A DNA stretch of 64,000 bases from Heliocidaris tuberculata (Eukaryota > Echinodermata > Echinoidea > Camarodonta > Echinometridae). The notes beneath the pieces were generated by a model. The model was given only the letters and a program-made list of their open reading frames with translations. It did not search any database and was not told the origin of the DNA. The stretch covers positions 20,427,494 through 20,491,493 of the forward strand of contig CM046836.1 of assembly GCA_025618425.1 (NCBI GenBank). Reading direction: 5' to 3'. The position numbers and the translations under genes are program-made. Position 1 is the stretch's first letter. Every line of letters begins with the position of its first letter. Positions 45,937 to 57,907 of this stretch are shown here, one piece after another.

Positions 45937-48660
45937 AAAAATAGGGATACTCATATTTTTTATTGATTTTTTTTATGCATAGTGGTTTATATTATTTGTT
46001 TCTATTTATTCACGTGCAAGGTGCTTCATGTACATGTACATGTTCAAGGTCCTTTCCACAGATGGTTTTGATTTCCAGGTAAGTGTTCATTTGCGTTTTA
46101 CAAGTGTTACAAGGAAGTCTATAATTTTTTTCTTTTTAATGCTGGTCCTTTGTGGATGTGCCCAAGTGCAACCTTTTTGTACTCCCAAGAAAAAAATAGA
46201 CGGGGAATGCAGTTGTACATGTACTTGCAGCATCTTGTTAAATTATTATTTGTACAATTTTAACATATTTTTGAAAGCAATGACATGTAATATGTAATAT
46301 CAAGAGAATATTTTCCTGAAGACTCCAGCCAAATCATGATCAGTTTCAAGGATTTATTTTCAAAAGGAGCAAACACGGTTTCTATGATTAAGAGAATTCA
46401 TGCATGCTTGGCGAGTAGGGGGATCAACTTCACTTTGTAAAATACTGAGTTGCTGTATGAGAGAAAAACGCGCATCATTTACATACATGTACCTGTGATT
46501 TAAAGTTCTATTTTTGAAAAACCTCTACATGTGCAGTGTATCCATTCAGTACTACTGATATTGTTGACATAGATTTTGGATAGATCAACCAAAGTTGACA
46601 TGCTGGATGTTGGGGGGGGGGGGGGGGGGGGGAGGGAGGATGGATAAAAGACAAGTTAATTGACACAAACAGAATTTCTTTAAATTTGTCAGTAATATTC
46701 AGGTAACTCAACGTGACGAGTGTAAGAAAGTACACAGCAACTCAAAGTGAAAAAAAAAAAGTAGCTGAGATTCATTATATAATGCTGCATCTACATTTGT
46801 AAATCATAATCTTGATCATTTCCGTATATAGATAATAAAGTAGGATCATTGAAAGGCAGGATCTGGTTCAGATGTTTAAGTTTTGCTCTTAGTTTTAGAT
46901 AAGAGTAGAGAGTATCGTATAGCAACTCTCTGTTTTGATATGCAATTTCAAAATTTAAGCTTGCAATATATCTTTACAGAAGTACATTAATATATCAGTT
47001 TTATGGAAGCTCATGCCAAGCAAAACCTTTTTTGGGTGATTTCCCCCTTTTGATTAATACCCTATTTCTTGGATGTGACTTACAGCTGTAGTTCCAATTC
47101 CCCAAATGCTTTCCTGAAAGCCTTGTACTAATCTTTTTGAGAGAGGAACATGCTTTTTGAAATATTGCTTGCCCAAGGAATGCCCAGGAAATGCCCAACA
47201 CTGACAAAAATGTAATTCATTTTGACTAATTCATTTCTATTCCAATATGTACATGTACATGTGTATGTACAGTACATGGTCAGATAAAGAACTATCCTAT
47301 AATTCGAATTTGTTGCACAATTTGTTGATTTGAGTGCTTATTCTTCAGCATGTAGTTCGGTTTGAGGGTTTCCATTTTGTGTTGGGGTAAGACAATTTTT
47401 TCTTTCTGTTTAGATGATTTTGCTCCATGTGAAGGCTTTCATACATTTTGATTATCCATTTTTTTAAAAAGGCAACATAAAAATTGTGTAAAAAGCATGC
47501 GATGAATAAAAGTTTAAGTATCTGTTGTGGCTGTAATATATATGCATACTTTACACCTGATTTACACAATGTACATTTGTGTTTATGTTATTTCTCTATT
47601 CTATTTATATCAAAAGATATGTTCATAATATGGAAACATTCTTTTGTATCAAGTCCAGTCTTCACTCGTAATTTCATCTTGGGTCTTTTTGACTATGTTT
47701 TCCATGTTTGTGTGAGCAAAAATTTAACAATTTTGTACAGGTTACAAATTTTATTGTCTTAAAATACACTCAGACACTTTTGAGAAGTGTCATCATTTTT
47801 AATTAGTTCATAATTTTTTTTCTGATTACTGTACAAAGTAAGATTACTATTTTTTATTTAATATTTAAGAAAAGTCAAGAAACTTTATGTGTGATTTGTA
47901 TGTGTATACTGTACGTGATGTGTTTCATCATTTTTATACACCAGAATTAATTGAAAGTGAATATTTGTAGAATGTTGGTATTTGTTGTATTGAGTCCAAA
48001 GAAACCATATTTTCATCATTTTAAAAAAAACAACACAAAAACAATTTGTGTTGTGATGGTAGACTTCACAGGTAAAAACATTTTTTGCTTTTAATACTCA
48101 AAATCACATTGCTGTCCCCAGATGAGATATTATATAAGAAATCAAAATAGATATATACAATGCAATGCCATTTCAACATTTTGTTGTCCCATTACCTGAA
48201 ATATTGTTTGCTTAGAGCCAGAAGGGCATTAGGTATATGTAAAAAATATATGTATGGGTTAACACCCTTCTGGCTCTTAGCAGAAGATATATGTTAATAT
48301 TTTGCATGTTGTGATATATGTTCAGCAGCAACCAAGCGCACATTTCCTTTCTGTGATTAGTACATGTAGTGGTATACCATAACTGGACCGCAAGCTGCAA
48401 AATGAAAATGAAAATAAGAGCGTATGAAAGTAAAATCTAAGTTACAGTACATTTTGCTAGTGCACCTCTATTTGTTGCACTTCCAATCATGGAGATATTT
48501 CCTTCGTAGATGTATATGTTGATGAAATATGGAAATAATTTCTATCAAATACACTAATGTTATTCGACAAAAGATTATTAGGGTGCTAGAAAAAGAAGGT
48601 AGATTTTTCTTGTAACACTAAAAAGGGATGATAGTACATGTATTGCCTAAAACAATTTTT
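45937..48660 (+). other. Presumed long 3' UTR / downstream region of DCUN1D3
   Basis: AT-rich, non-coding DNA follows the stop. Possible poly(A) signals AATAAA stand at 46834, 47505, 48960 and 50941; which one is used cannot be told. It contains a G23 run (46610-46632), several TACATGTA words and one hairpin repeat (48207). No other gene is seen. Confidence 0.4.
48207..48283. mobile_element. Small hairpin repeat (copy 3)
   Basis: GCTTAGAGCCAGAAGGGCAT pairs with ACCCTTCTGGCTCTTAGC around an AT-rich loop. Same family as 20255 and 43411. Confidence 0.7.
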
Positions 48661-48670
48661 TTATTTTCAG

Positions 48671-48990
48671 CATTCAAAATGGATATGTATGGAGTTGGAA
48701 TTCAAGATCTAGAAGAAAAAAAAAATGAGAATGTGAAATGGTACCTCAAGTGTTACATCATGCAAGACAGGAGTTGTATTGTTTTGGAAGTGCTCACATA
48801 TGATTGTCAGTCAAAACAGTTGTAAAACTTGAAAATTGTGAGGATGACCTTCAGAAAATGTCAACAGGAAGTAGTTCAAAGCCATGTGGCCATTGTCTGC
48901 ATGACACACCAGGGCTACACTCGGTTGGCAAACCCACATTGTCTTGTGTTGATTCTGTCAATAAAGCTGACAGGACAATACATGTAGTTA
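48671..48990 (+). other. Candidate terminal exon (unassigned)
   Basis: A strong 3' splice site (CAATTTTTTTATTTTCAG, AG at 48669-48670) is followed by an open frame with MDMYGVGIQDLEE and TAA at 48823, and an AATAAA at 48960 with GU-rich sequence after it. The peptide is not recognised. It could be an alternative 3' exon or a spliced UTR of DCUN1D3, or chance. Confidence 0.25.
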
Positions 48991-49510
48991 TGTGACAAAA
49001 TAAGCGTGTGTTTTAAAGAGGGATCGATTTAATATATATGAGTAATGTAGATTTCATCTATGAGGTTGTGACACATTGGGGTAATTGTGAGAGAAAGGTG
49101 GCTGGGTCATCTGTTTTTGTGTAGGGTCACTGGCATGTCAACCCCAACAGCACAATTAACCAATGTATTCAATTTCAAGTCTAATGCACATATATGTACT
49201 TCAAAAACTAAAGTTGCTCTTTCTGATGCAAAAGCTTGTATGACCTAGCACAAAGTAATGTATGAAGATAAGTTCCCGCCACAGAGGTACTTATGGTCAT
49301 TACACTTCTTATAACCTTCTGCAACTGGGTTTTGAAAGAAGCTGAAATAAGCTTAGAAATGGACTTTCAAAAATCAAATTACTTGCTGATTGAGGTCCTG
49401 AATTGCCATATAAACAATAGAGTGTTGTAAGCCTTCCAGTCAGAGGAAAGGCCATCAGCTGTGACTTGGAGTGACATCAATGTTGTCAGGTAGCACCACA
49501 GACCACCAGG

Positions 49511-49645
49511 GGAGCGTTTCATGAAAGGATTTGTCAGATATTTTTTCCGACAAGTGTTATAAGCTACTGAAATCCTTGCATCTGATTGGCTGAGAGCAAA
49601 TTTTGTCAGTAAAAATCACTGACAAAATGCTTGATGAAACGCTCC
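49511..49645. mobile_element. Palindromic MITE, GGAGCGTTTCATGAAA family
   Basis: GGAGCGTTTCATGAAAGGAT pairs with GCTTGATGAAACGCTCC; TTTGTCAG / CTGACAAA pair in the arms. The centre has TGATTGGCTGAGA. Flanks CCAGG / CCAGA. Confidence 0.8.
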
Positions 49646-49870
49646 CCAGATTGGTAACTGATTAGCTTTTTCTCCTGACTGGGGACTTTCAGTATAGTAC
49701 CAGTAAACCATGCAATATGGATATTAATATTGATGTGAATATTCTGATTATTCTCACTCAGATACAGTTGACGGTTTTGGTAATTCATTGTCTGATCTCT
49801 TGAAGATTTCTTTTAAAATTCAGTTTTATCAGGGTAGTGCTATTTTGTGGCCTTTACATTACAAAACAGG

Positions 49871-50115
49871 GGCTGTATTCTGAAAAAAATGTTATCTTTT
49901 ATGTTAGTAAAACGATGTTAATTTTCATAACAAATCAAAATCAGGATAAGGCATTGGTTAATGATTTGCGCACAGATGGCTGTGTTCGCGTAAAGTTAAC
50001 AGAGACATCTGCGCAAGCACCAGTGATTAATGTTTATTGCACGCAATTTCAGTTTGTTATGACTATTAACATAGTTTTTTAACAAGAAAGATTACATAGT
50101 TTTCAGAATACGGCC
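49871..50115. mobile_element. Palindromic MITE, GGCTGTATTCTGA family
   Basis: GGCTGTATTCTGAAAA pairs with TTTTCAGAATACGGCC; TTTTCATAACAAA and TTTGTTATGACTATTAA are inner inverse words. The centre has GCATTGGTTAATG, shared with 37459. Flanks ACAGG / CCAGG. Confidence 0.78.
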
Positions 50116-50292
50116 CCAGGACTTTTAATTGTCTCATGAAGAGTTGTGATAGGTCTGTAGAGTTGTGTGACAAAGAAATAGCCTGTCACTTGGCTGTGGG
50201 GGAAAACTACCATAAATTTGAAGCCATTCATGAATTGTGCAATTTGTAATTTGCTTCATCTGTCTGTCTGTTGGTCTGTCACTCTTTCAGTC

Positions 50293-50411
50293 GCTCTCTC
50301 TCTCTCTCTCTCTCATTCTCTTTTCTCTGTACCTCTGCATGCATGTTTCTATCTTTTACTTTATATCCTCTCTCTCTTTCTCTCTCTTTCTAACTCTCTC
50401 TCTCTTTTCTC
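50293..50411. repeat. (TC)n-rich tract
   Basis: Eleven TC units followed by interrupted CT-rich DNA. Confidence 0.85.
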
Positions 50412-50552
50412 TTATTAAGCTTCTCTATATAACCCCATAGGCCTACATTTTATCTCTACTAATACTGTATTGCTATTTTGATTACTGAACCTTCCAAAAT
50501 TGTCCTAAAGGTTTATTAATGTACATGGAGAGGTCCTCATTCTAGTTTTCAG

Positions 50553-50560
50553 TGTCTCTC

Positions 50561-50613
<53 letters not shown>

Positions 50614-50647
50614 CCTCTCTCTCTCCTCCCTCTCTCTCTCCCCCTCT

Positions 50648-50679
<32 letters not shown>
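50553..50679. repeat. (TC)n microsatellite
   Basis: About 127 bases of almost pure TC with a few CCC interruptions. The Ser/Leu forward and Arg/Glu reverse frames are trivial. Confidence 0.93.
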
Positions 50680-50683
<4 letters not shown>

Positions 50684-51390
50684 TCTCTTGTTCCTTCACC
50701 GTTTCTTTCTTCAATTGCTATTTCATCAAACCAATGTGTTTTTGTTTGCCTGTCTGCCCTCAGCCATCAATGCTTAATTCGATCCAATTATAAAATCATG
50801 ACCTACGTGCAGGTCAACAAACAATGCAAGATGTATAACCAACGATTCCTGTCAGAAACTACTACGGAATACTGTTGCCTTGGTGATTTTTGGAGGACAA
50901 TTGATGTAATAAATTCATTCTACAACCTACAGTGTCTGTCAATAAATTTGTGTTTATTTCATACCGTCACTGGCTATTCAATGGTTACCTGTATATATCT
51001 GAGGGCTAAGCAAATGGCTATATGAATTATTGCTGCTCAGTGCACTATAAAATTAATGTGCTTCCCTACAAGCTACAGGCTTGAAATCTCTTTTCAGCTG
51101 ATCTCGGGCGTTCTACCCCGAATTTTTTCTTTTTGTTGTGAACGAATATTGAGAGTGAATAAGCAAGAAAATAATGCCTTTTCCATCCATAAATAATCAT
51201 TGAATGATATTAACGGGTGTTGCCAAACGGCGAATGGTAAAGTTGAGACGTTTGAATTTCCTTGATTTTACCCTTACAGAGTTGTTGATGCAGCAGATAT
51301 TGTATCAAATCTTTTCATGTATTTTACAAAATGTGCTAAATTTCACCACGCACATGTTGCTTACTATCGCATTTCATATTCGGCCATAAG

Positions 51391-51678
51391 CAGGGGCGGA
51401 TCCAAGATTTTGTCAGAGGGGGCACGATATAGTCAGAAAATTCCTGACAAGCCCCCCCCCCCCCCCCAAAAAAAAGGGGGTCATCAGACTTTTGGGTGTG
51501 TTTTTACTTCAATATTCTTTGACAAGCAAAGGGGGGAAAAAGGTCAAAGGTCATCAGCTCAAAAGAGGGGTGGGGGAGGGGACAAACATGGAGGTGTGTA
51601 CTTAAGATATGCCACTTGGGTTTCAAAGAGGGGGGATACATGCCGAATGTGCCCCCCCCCCCCCTAAATCCGCCACTG
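51391..51678. mobile_element. hAT-type MITE with perfect 8-bp target duplication
   Basis: CAGGGGCGGATCCAAGATTT ... AAATCCGCCACTG, flanked by GCCATAAG on both sides (51383-51390, 51679-51686). The interior carries TGACAAGC / GGTCATCAG modules twice, a C17 run and a C12 run. Confidence 0.88.
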
Positions 51679-52529
51679 GCCATAAGTAATCCTCGTTTTG
51701 GAGGTAAAATGTCTCAGTACCGCTACTCGTCTTTATCATTCAATCTACACCAAATGTGATTTGAAGCAAAGAGGCAACGCTTCTGTGGCTCTCCCTACTT
51801 TTCCTGATTGTTTCTCTCTCTTTCTACATAATTGATTACTTTAATAATTTCGACAATAGTATTTTCAGATTTCGGGCGGTCGTAAGTTTCAGTTATTTCC
51901 TAGAAGAAACAGTATACATGTACCCCTTGGAGTGTCGTTTAATGGGGTTTTGTGTCAAATATGATAAGAGGCTTCTTTAACTTGCAATATAAACTAAGAG
52001 CCAGTAAATCGTGTGACTTCTAGAGAGCAGCAGAAAGCCGCCATTATGCATTTCCACGAAAAGAACGTCTTTTATTCATCGTGCATACGAAGCAGGCGGT
52101 CCGGCATAGGATTCTTTACTGAAAACTGAAGTGGTAATTCATGATGCAGTTTTGATGCGAGGGGGGGGGGGGGGGGAATATTATTCATCGTGTCGTGTAG
52201 TAAAGACCACGAGAAGCAATTTGCTGTTGACGAGGAACCCATATTTCAGCTTGCATTTCCAAGTAGAACTTATGGCGTGACGGCACATGATTGTGATTAC
52301 ATGTATTAAACCCTGGTAATGCATGCATCAAACCCAACCGAGAACTTACAGAATAATAGCATGTGATTCTGAGATAATACATTTGATAAATGGGGCAGTT
52401 TTCTCACTTTTGTTTTTATTAGGTTTTTCGAAATGCAGTTCAGGAATTCAGGAAATCATAGCATCTACTTTTGTGAAAATTTTGACATATTATGATGATG
52501 ACTGGTAGATCTAAAGGGATACTTATAAT

Positions 52530-52686
52530 CAGGGGCGGATCAGGGGGAGGCCGAATCGGCCCACCCCCCCCCCCCTTTTGAAACCCGAGTGGCATTTAAG
52601 TACACAATTTTTTAAAAAATGCCTCCTTAATTGTGTACTTTTCCAGCTCTGTGCCCCCTCTTTTACAAAGTCCTGTATCCGCCCTG
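52530..52686. mobile_element. hAT-type MITE, short
   Basis: CAGGGGCGGATCAGG at the left, GTATCCGCCCTG at the right. Inverted AAGTACACAATT / AATTGTGTACTT words lie inside. Flanks share TTATA, so an 8-bp duplication is only weakly preserved. Confidence 0.6.
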
Positions 52687-53004
52687 TTATATGCCTCTTG
52701 CCCCGCCGGTAAAAAAAAAAAAAAAAATGGATATCCTCGCTTTTCCAAGTAGAGAGTGTTTCCGTGTTTTCTAAGTAGAACGTGTCAGAATAATGAGAGT
52801 AGATTGGACAAGTGGTACAATACTCGCCTTCGTTTTTCTAGGTTAGGCCCTATCGCCCCCTGACACAGACATGCAGTTACGGAAATTTTGAAGTTCATTA
52901 GCATCTGTTTTTATGAAAAGCTTGATAATCGATGGCGTTTCACGATCTATACCATATATGGGGGTGTCGTCGTGGGAGTGAATATTGTGACAAATTGGAC
53001 AAAT

Positions 53005-53053
53005 TTTGTTGTTGTTGTTGTTTTTTTTTTTTTTTTTGTGTGTGTGTGTGTTG
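53005..53053. repeat. GTT, T and GT simple repeats
   Basis: TTG units, a T17 run and a GTGTGT stretch in succession. Confidence 0.85.
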
Positions 53054-53158
53054 TTTGTTTAGTTTGTCACACCCCTGATACACAAAATCATTTTGCAGGA
53101 AATGGGAAATTCATAAGCATTTCCTTATATGAAGTTTTAGTATGTTGAATTCATCATC

Positions 53159-53447
53159 ACTAGCGGATCCAGGGTGATGTTGCCAGACATTTTTCTTTTA
53201 ACACATAGTCTACTTGTGCCATCGCTGCCCCTGCCTCCCAACCCCACCCCGCCTCCACACGATAAAATTGAAAGCCCCCTTTTTCGCACCGATTACCCCC
53301 TTGGTAAAAATAATATGGATCTTCAACTGCTTTTGAACAGGGTCATCATAATGCATGGGCGTCACAGTCTAGACCATTTTAGAATTGGGCTGGATGGACC
53401 GACAAGTCGACTTGAATTTTCGAACACGCAACCAGCAACGCCCCTGA
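53159..53447. mobile_element. Possible hAT-type MITE
   Basis: CACTAGCGGATCCAGGG at the left and GCAACGCCCCTG at the right resemble the ends of the CAGGGGCGG family. The target duplication is not clear. Confidence 0.35.
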
Positions 53448-53500
53448 TGATAATTATTATCTGAAATGAATAGATGCTTTACACAAACAGAGAAATAAAT

Positions 53501-54000
53501 NNNNNNNNNNNNNNNNNNNNNNNNNNNNNNNNNNNNNNNNNNNNNNNNNNNNNNNNNNNNNNNNNNNNNNNNNNNNNNNNNNNNNNNNNNNNNNNNNNNN
53601 NNNNNNNNNNNNNNNNNNNNNNNNNNNNNNNNNNNNNNNNNNNNNNNNNNNNNNNNNNNNNNNNNNNNNNNNNNNNNNNNNNNNNNNNNNNNNNNNNNNN
53701 NNNNNNNNNNNNNNNNNNNNNNNNNNNNNNNNNNNNNNNNNNNNNNNNNNNNNNNNNNNNNNNNNNNNNNNNNNNNNNNNNNNNNNNNNNNNNNNNNNNN
53801 NNNNNNNNNNNNNNNNNNNNNNNNNNNNNNNNNNNNNNNNNNNNNNNNNNNNNNNNNNNNNNNNNNNNNNNNNNNNNNNNNNNNNNNNNNNNNNNNNNNN
53901 NNNNNNNNNNNNNNNNNNNNNNNNNNNNNNNNNNNNNNNNNNNNNNNNNNNNNNNNNNNNNNNNNNNNNNNNNNNNNNNNNNNNNNNNNNNNNNNNNNNN
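53501..54000. other. Assembly gap (500 N)
   Basis: Exactly 500 N, probably a placeholder of arbitrary size. The right edge enters C-rich low-complexity DNA (54020-54060), a likely reason for the break. Open frames spanning it are meaningless. Confidence 0.99.
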
Positions 54001-54368
54001 TTGTACACTTCTTCTACTTTGCCCCCCCCCCCTCCCCTCCCCCCCCCCCCCCCCTCTCCCCCTCTATCTTCCTTTTTCTCTCCTTTCACTGTCTCCATCT
54101 TTTCCTCTAGAGTCCTCTCTGGTTAGAACATATCTCTTGCCCAGCTTTAAGCTAAGATCAAGCATGTTTTTCTCATAATTTCAAGATCACTGACATCTCC
54201 ACACTCTCACCTGACTTGTCTACTGCATTTTCAAAACAAAGTTTTTTGCCACAGCAGCACCAATTCAGCGAAAAGTCAATTGTTGCTCCTCAAAACCTGT
54301 CATATATTTTTAGAATGCCAGCACAAGTCTGCTTTTCGCTGTAGTCTGTTCTGAAACAGTCACCCATC

Positions 54369-54474
54369 CAGAGGCGTCGATTCATTGGGGGGGGGGGGCA
54401 GAGCATTGTTCACAAACAATGTTTGCCCCCCCCCCCCCAATGCTTTGTCTATTTCGAACGAATCGACGCCTCTG
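54369..54474. mobile_element. Palindromic hAT-type MITE
   Basis: CAGAGGCGTCGATTCATTGG pairs with CGAATCGACGCCTCTG, and the interior pairs G10 with C14 around CATTGTTCACAAACAATG. Flanks CACCCATC / ACCCCATC are near-identical 8-mers. Confidence 0.75.
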
Positions 54475-55202
54475 ACCCCATCTGGTCCATAAGATCTGAC
54501 CCCTTAAAGTTACTTAGGCCATCTAAGTCGAATGACAGAGAGGTTGTCAGGTTTAGCTCCCTATGCACCAGAAATAGAACTAAGAAAGGCCTCTGCTATA
54601 ATGGGTTTACCTCCCAAGGACAACCTCAATCTGTTCTGCTAGATACTCCATTCTTTGGTCCCTTTCCCCTCACAGCTTCTGGATTGCATGTCTGCAGACC
54701 TCCTCATTCTCATTTCAGGAGACTGTGTGGTTGCCTTTTCCCTTGTAATTGATGGGATCAGCTGGTATGGAATCTGTTGAATGAGAACAAAAACAGAGAT
54801 TTTATTTGCTTGCAGTATTAAGAATGATGTGGATTCATTACAATGAATATGAAATACCTCTGACTTATTTGTTTTTCTTTTATGTTGTAACTTGCAAATA
54901 CAGTTTGTAACCTGTCACAGCTCTTTCCTAGTTCTTTTCTTTTGGATGGATTATTTTGTTTGCAACACATGTTTCAAGCTAGCAGACTCCAAACTATGCT
55001 ATTGGTATGTGATTCTCTTTGGGTGTGACACATTCCTTGTCATCGTTTGTACAATAAAAACGTACATTTAGCATATACTGGGAGAATATTTCTGTAATAC
55101 TGCCTGAAATTTAGGGTGCTGTCCAAATAAACTAACAAAGTGTAAGTAAAAATTCAATATCTAACATCTAAATTACATTTCATGGCAATTTATGGTTCTA
55201 CT

Positions 55203-55238
<36 letters not shown>

Positions 55239-55870
55239 AAAAACAGGCAAAATCCTCAGTACCACTAAATAACATTTTTAAGCATAACATTCCCATTTCC
55301 TTTTCTGTTTTGTACTCACAACATGGCAATTAATGTTTGTACTTAATTCAAATGTCAATGGTCAAAAGGTATCACTGAATAAAATAATTATAAGTTCACA
55401 GTTAACACATAGATCCATAGACACATTTCCTACAAAATTAAATTATTGTATGAAGACATTTTCAACATAATTTCTTGATCTTTGCGGTAAATATGTTTAA
55501 CAAGGCAGACAAGTTCCTCACCCTTTACAGGGAAAATGTTGTCATGTTCAGAAAAAGGTTTACATACCAAAAAGTAATAATGGACTAAAACATTTGTCAA
55601 ATAAAAACTTATCTTTAAAATCTTACTGTACATGTATGTACAGTGCATCTACATACCCAACTTTGATTGCTTGTAATGAAAATTCATAGCCAATGTGGAA
55701 TTGAAATTCATTTCATGGTGAAGAGTAATTTGTTTTCTGTCAATGATACTATATTTAATGACTTTTTGCTACAGATAACTGAGCACTAAGGTTTTCAAAA
55801 GTATTTTAAAAATCTCCTCAGACCAATTTTCTGCTGATGCAGCAAATGTGGTACAAGCATATGCATGTGT
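54475..55870. other. Gene-free or 3' UTR-like stretch
   Basis: No supported gene. A TA microsatellite occupies 55207-55236. An acceptor-like CTCATTCTCATTTCAG lies at 54719, and a minus-strand frame of about 30 residues (55430-55530) is protein-like but unassigned. Part may be transcribed UTR of a gene lost in the gap. Confidence 0.3.
55207..55236. repeat. (TA)n microsatellite
   Basis: Fifteen TA units. Confidence 0.95.
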
Positions 55871-55872
55871 TA

Positions 55873-56075
55873 AGGGCTGGTCACATTTGTCCGATAACGA
55901 TAACAATAAAGAGATTTTTCATTAAAATTACACCCAAAAGCTGCCATACTATCAATAGAAACGAGCAAACTCACGCGTACTCACAATATAGTACATGTAG
56001 GGTGTACTTTGTACATGTACCTTTAATTGAAAACTTCGTTATCATTATCGTTATCAGACAAATGTGACCAGCCCT
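55873..56075. mobile_element. Harbinger-like MITE, compact relative of 33094
   Basis: AGGGCTGGTCACATTTGTCC and the inverse GACAAATGTGACCAGCCCT, with TTA on each side (55870-55872, 56076-56078). Both arms carry GATAACGATAA words. 203 bases, no coding capacity. Confidence 0.82.
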
Positions 56076-56079
56076 TTAC

Positions 56080-57900
56080 TGTAGTCTAAAATCCTTTATC
56101 AATTTAAATTGGTCCCTTTTGAATGAAACAATAAAAAGTCTTAAGAGCTTTAGCAAGGAATATAGATGAAGCCAAAGCTACATATCATCATGAAAAAGAA
56201 ATATAAATGTTGCTAGTAATGAGACATTCCTTGAATTTGCGTTGATATTATAGTGGAAACTCGGTATAAAGAGCTCTGATATAACAATTTTGCTGGTCCG
56301 AAGTCTTATGTCATTTTGTTTTTTAACCCTGATATAACAAGGTAATTTTCATGGTCCCAAGGTCCCCATTATATCATCAATCTGAATTAATGTGTGTACC
56401 TCAATTAGGTACACTGTATTGGCTTACTAACATGTGGAAAAGTTCACATTGCTTTATCAAATTCTCTGTTTGCACTGAATATATTAAATTGCATGCAATT
56501 CTCTTCAATTTCAATGTGGATGAGGCAAGTTTTATTTCTGTACATACATGTACCTCATGGCTTTGCTGTAAGTGTTGATGTACTGGATGATCTTGATCTA
56601 CAAACATGGAGTACACCTGCAGTACCTTCTTCAGCTTGGCAGTCATCTTGTTCATTTGTGTTGATAGTCACTACGTGTCTACCTGCATGCCCATCTGGAA
56701 AATAAAATTGTGCATTTTAGGATTTATTAAAAAATATTAATATTCTAACAAATCACACGAATCACACGTGAATTTTGACTTGTATTTACAAATGAAGATG
56801 ATACACTTTCAATTCAGCACAGGAAGAACATATTCTTATAGCATGTAAGTAGATTGCTACACCTCATTATTGAAAAATACTTCAGATCACTTCTGCTATG
56901 AAAAAAACTCCCAAGAAATCAATTTCACAGGGGTGAAAGATATAAAAATATCTTTACATCAACTTTTGCAAGAGGCATTTCAAAGATAAAGAAATGTTTC
57001 AAATTATAGTGAGTATCAAGCTGTGCAATAATGTTGATCTTCCTATGATCATTCTATCAGACATACCCAATCACATAAGAAAAATAATTATGAAAATTAT
57101 AAAAAGGTGATGAATCAATATCTTATGATTAGAGGTCTACATGTATATACAGGTGTATAAGTGACATTGTTGATGATAATGCTGTTTGTTTGAATAATTA
57201 TTACTGACAAATTTATATGCATAAGCCAATTTCAACTTAGAAATAGCGGTAGTGTTCTATACAGTTGGATATTCATTTACCGTATTTCAGAATTGCAAGG
57301 GTATCAGCTATTATTGAATAACTGTAACATAATCACATTTTTGGAAAGTGAATATGTCTCTCAAGGAAAATCAGTGTTATTTCTCTTATTCAACACAAAA
57401 CAAAAACTCAGCAGGACCAAAGGATTGAATGTACTACAAAAAATACAAAAGTTCAGCTTATTCCCAACTTTGTATAGACCAAAATGTATGCATGATTCAA
57501 GTTTCATGAGCTGCATCACATAGTCTGTACAATCCATTCAAATGGTACAATGCACTGTTGCTAATTTGGTCTCATTTCATGACCATATCCAAAGCAAGAT
57601 TTAGAACATTGGGACTGATGATTTGCTGTTTAATTTGGGGTAGTTTTTATATGGCTGTCCACACTTTTTTCTGTTAATGTACACTGCACTCTAAAGGTGA
57701 TCACTTGACAGGAAACACTCATGAATTTGATCTTTGATATAGAATGGGTAAAAAGAATGAAACACATGTTAAGCTCCAATCAAAAAAAAATTGACGAAGC
57801 CAAAGTATAGCATTTAAAGGCTTTTATGTTCTCCTTTATTTTGATATGTTAATCATTCAACCATAAAACTAAACCAGATGAATTCTCGACTGCGCGCAGT
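56080..57900. other. Stretch without a firm gene
   Basis: AT-rich. CTGATATAAC words (56277, 56330) look like a worn transposon end. On the minus strand 56694-56555 could be a small exon (see findings). Nothing else recognised. Confidence 0.3.
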
Positions 57901-57907
57901 CGAAATG

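Noticed and set aside
54423..54752. Plus-strand 109-codon frame right of the palindromic MITE
   Set aside because: It starts inside the MITE and matches no domain.
55430..55530. Minus-strand protein-like segment (GEELVCLVKHIYRKDQE)
   Set aside because: Short, no recognisable family, and only a weak acceptor; insufficient to call an exon.
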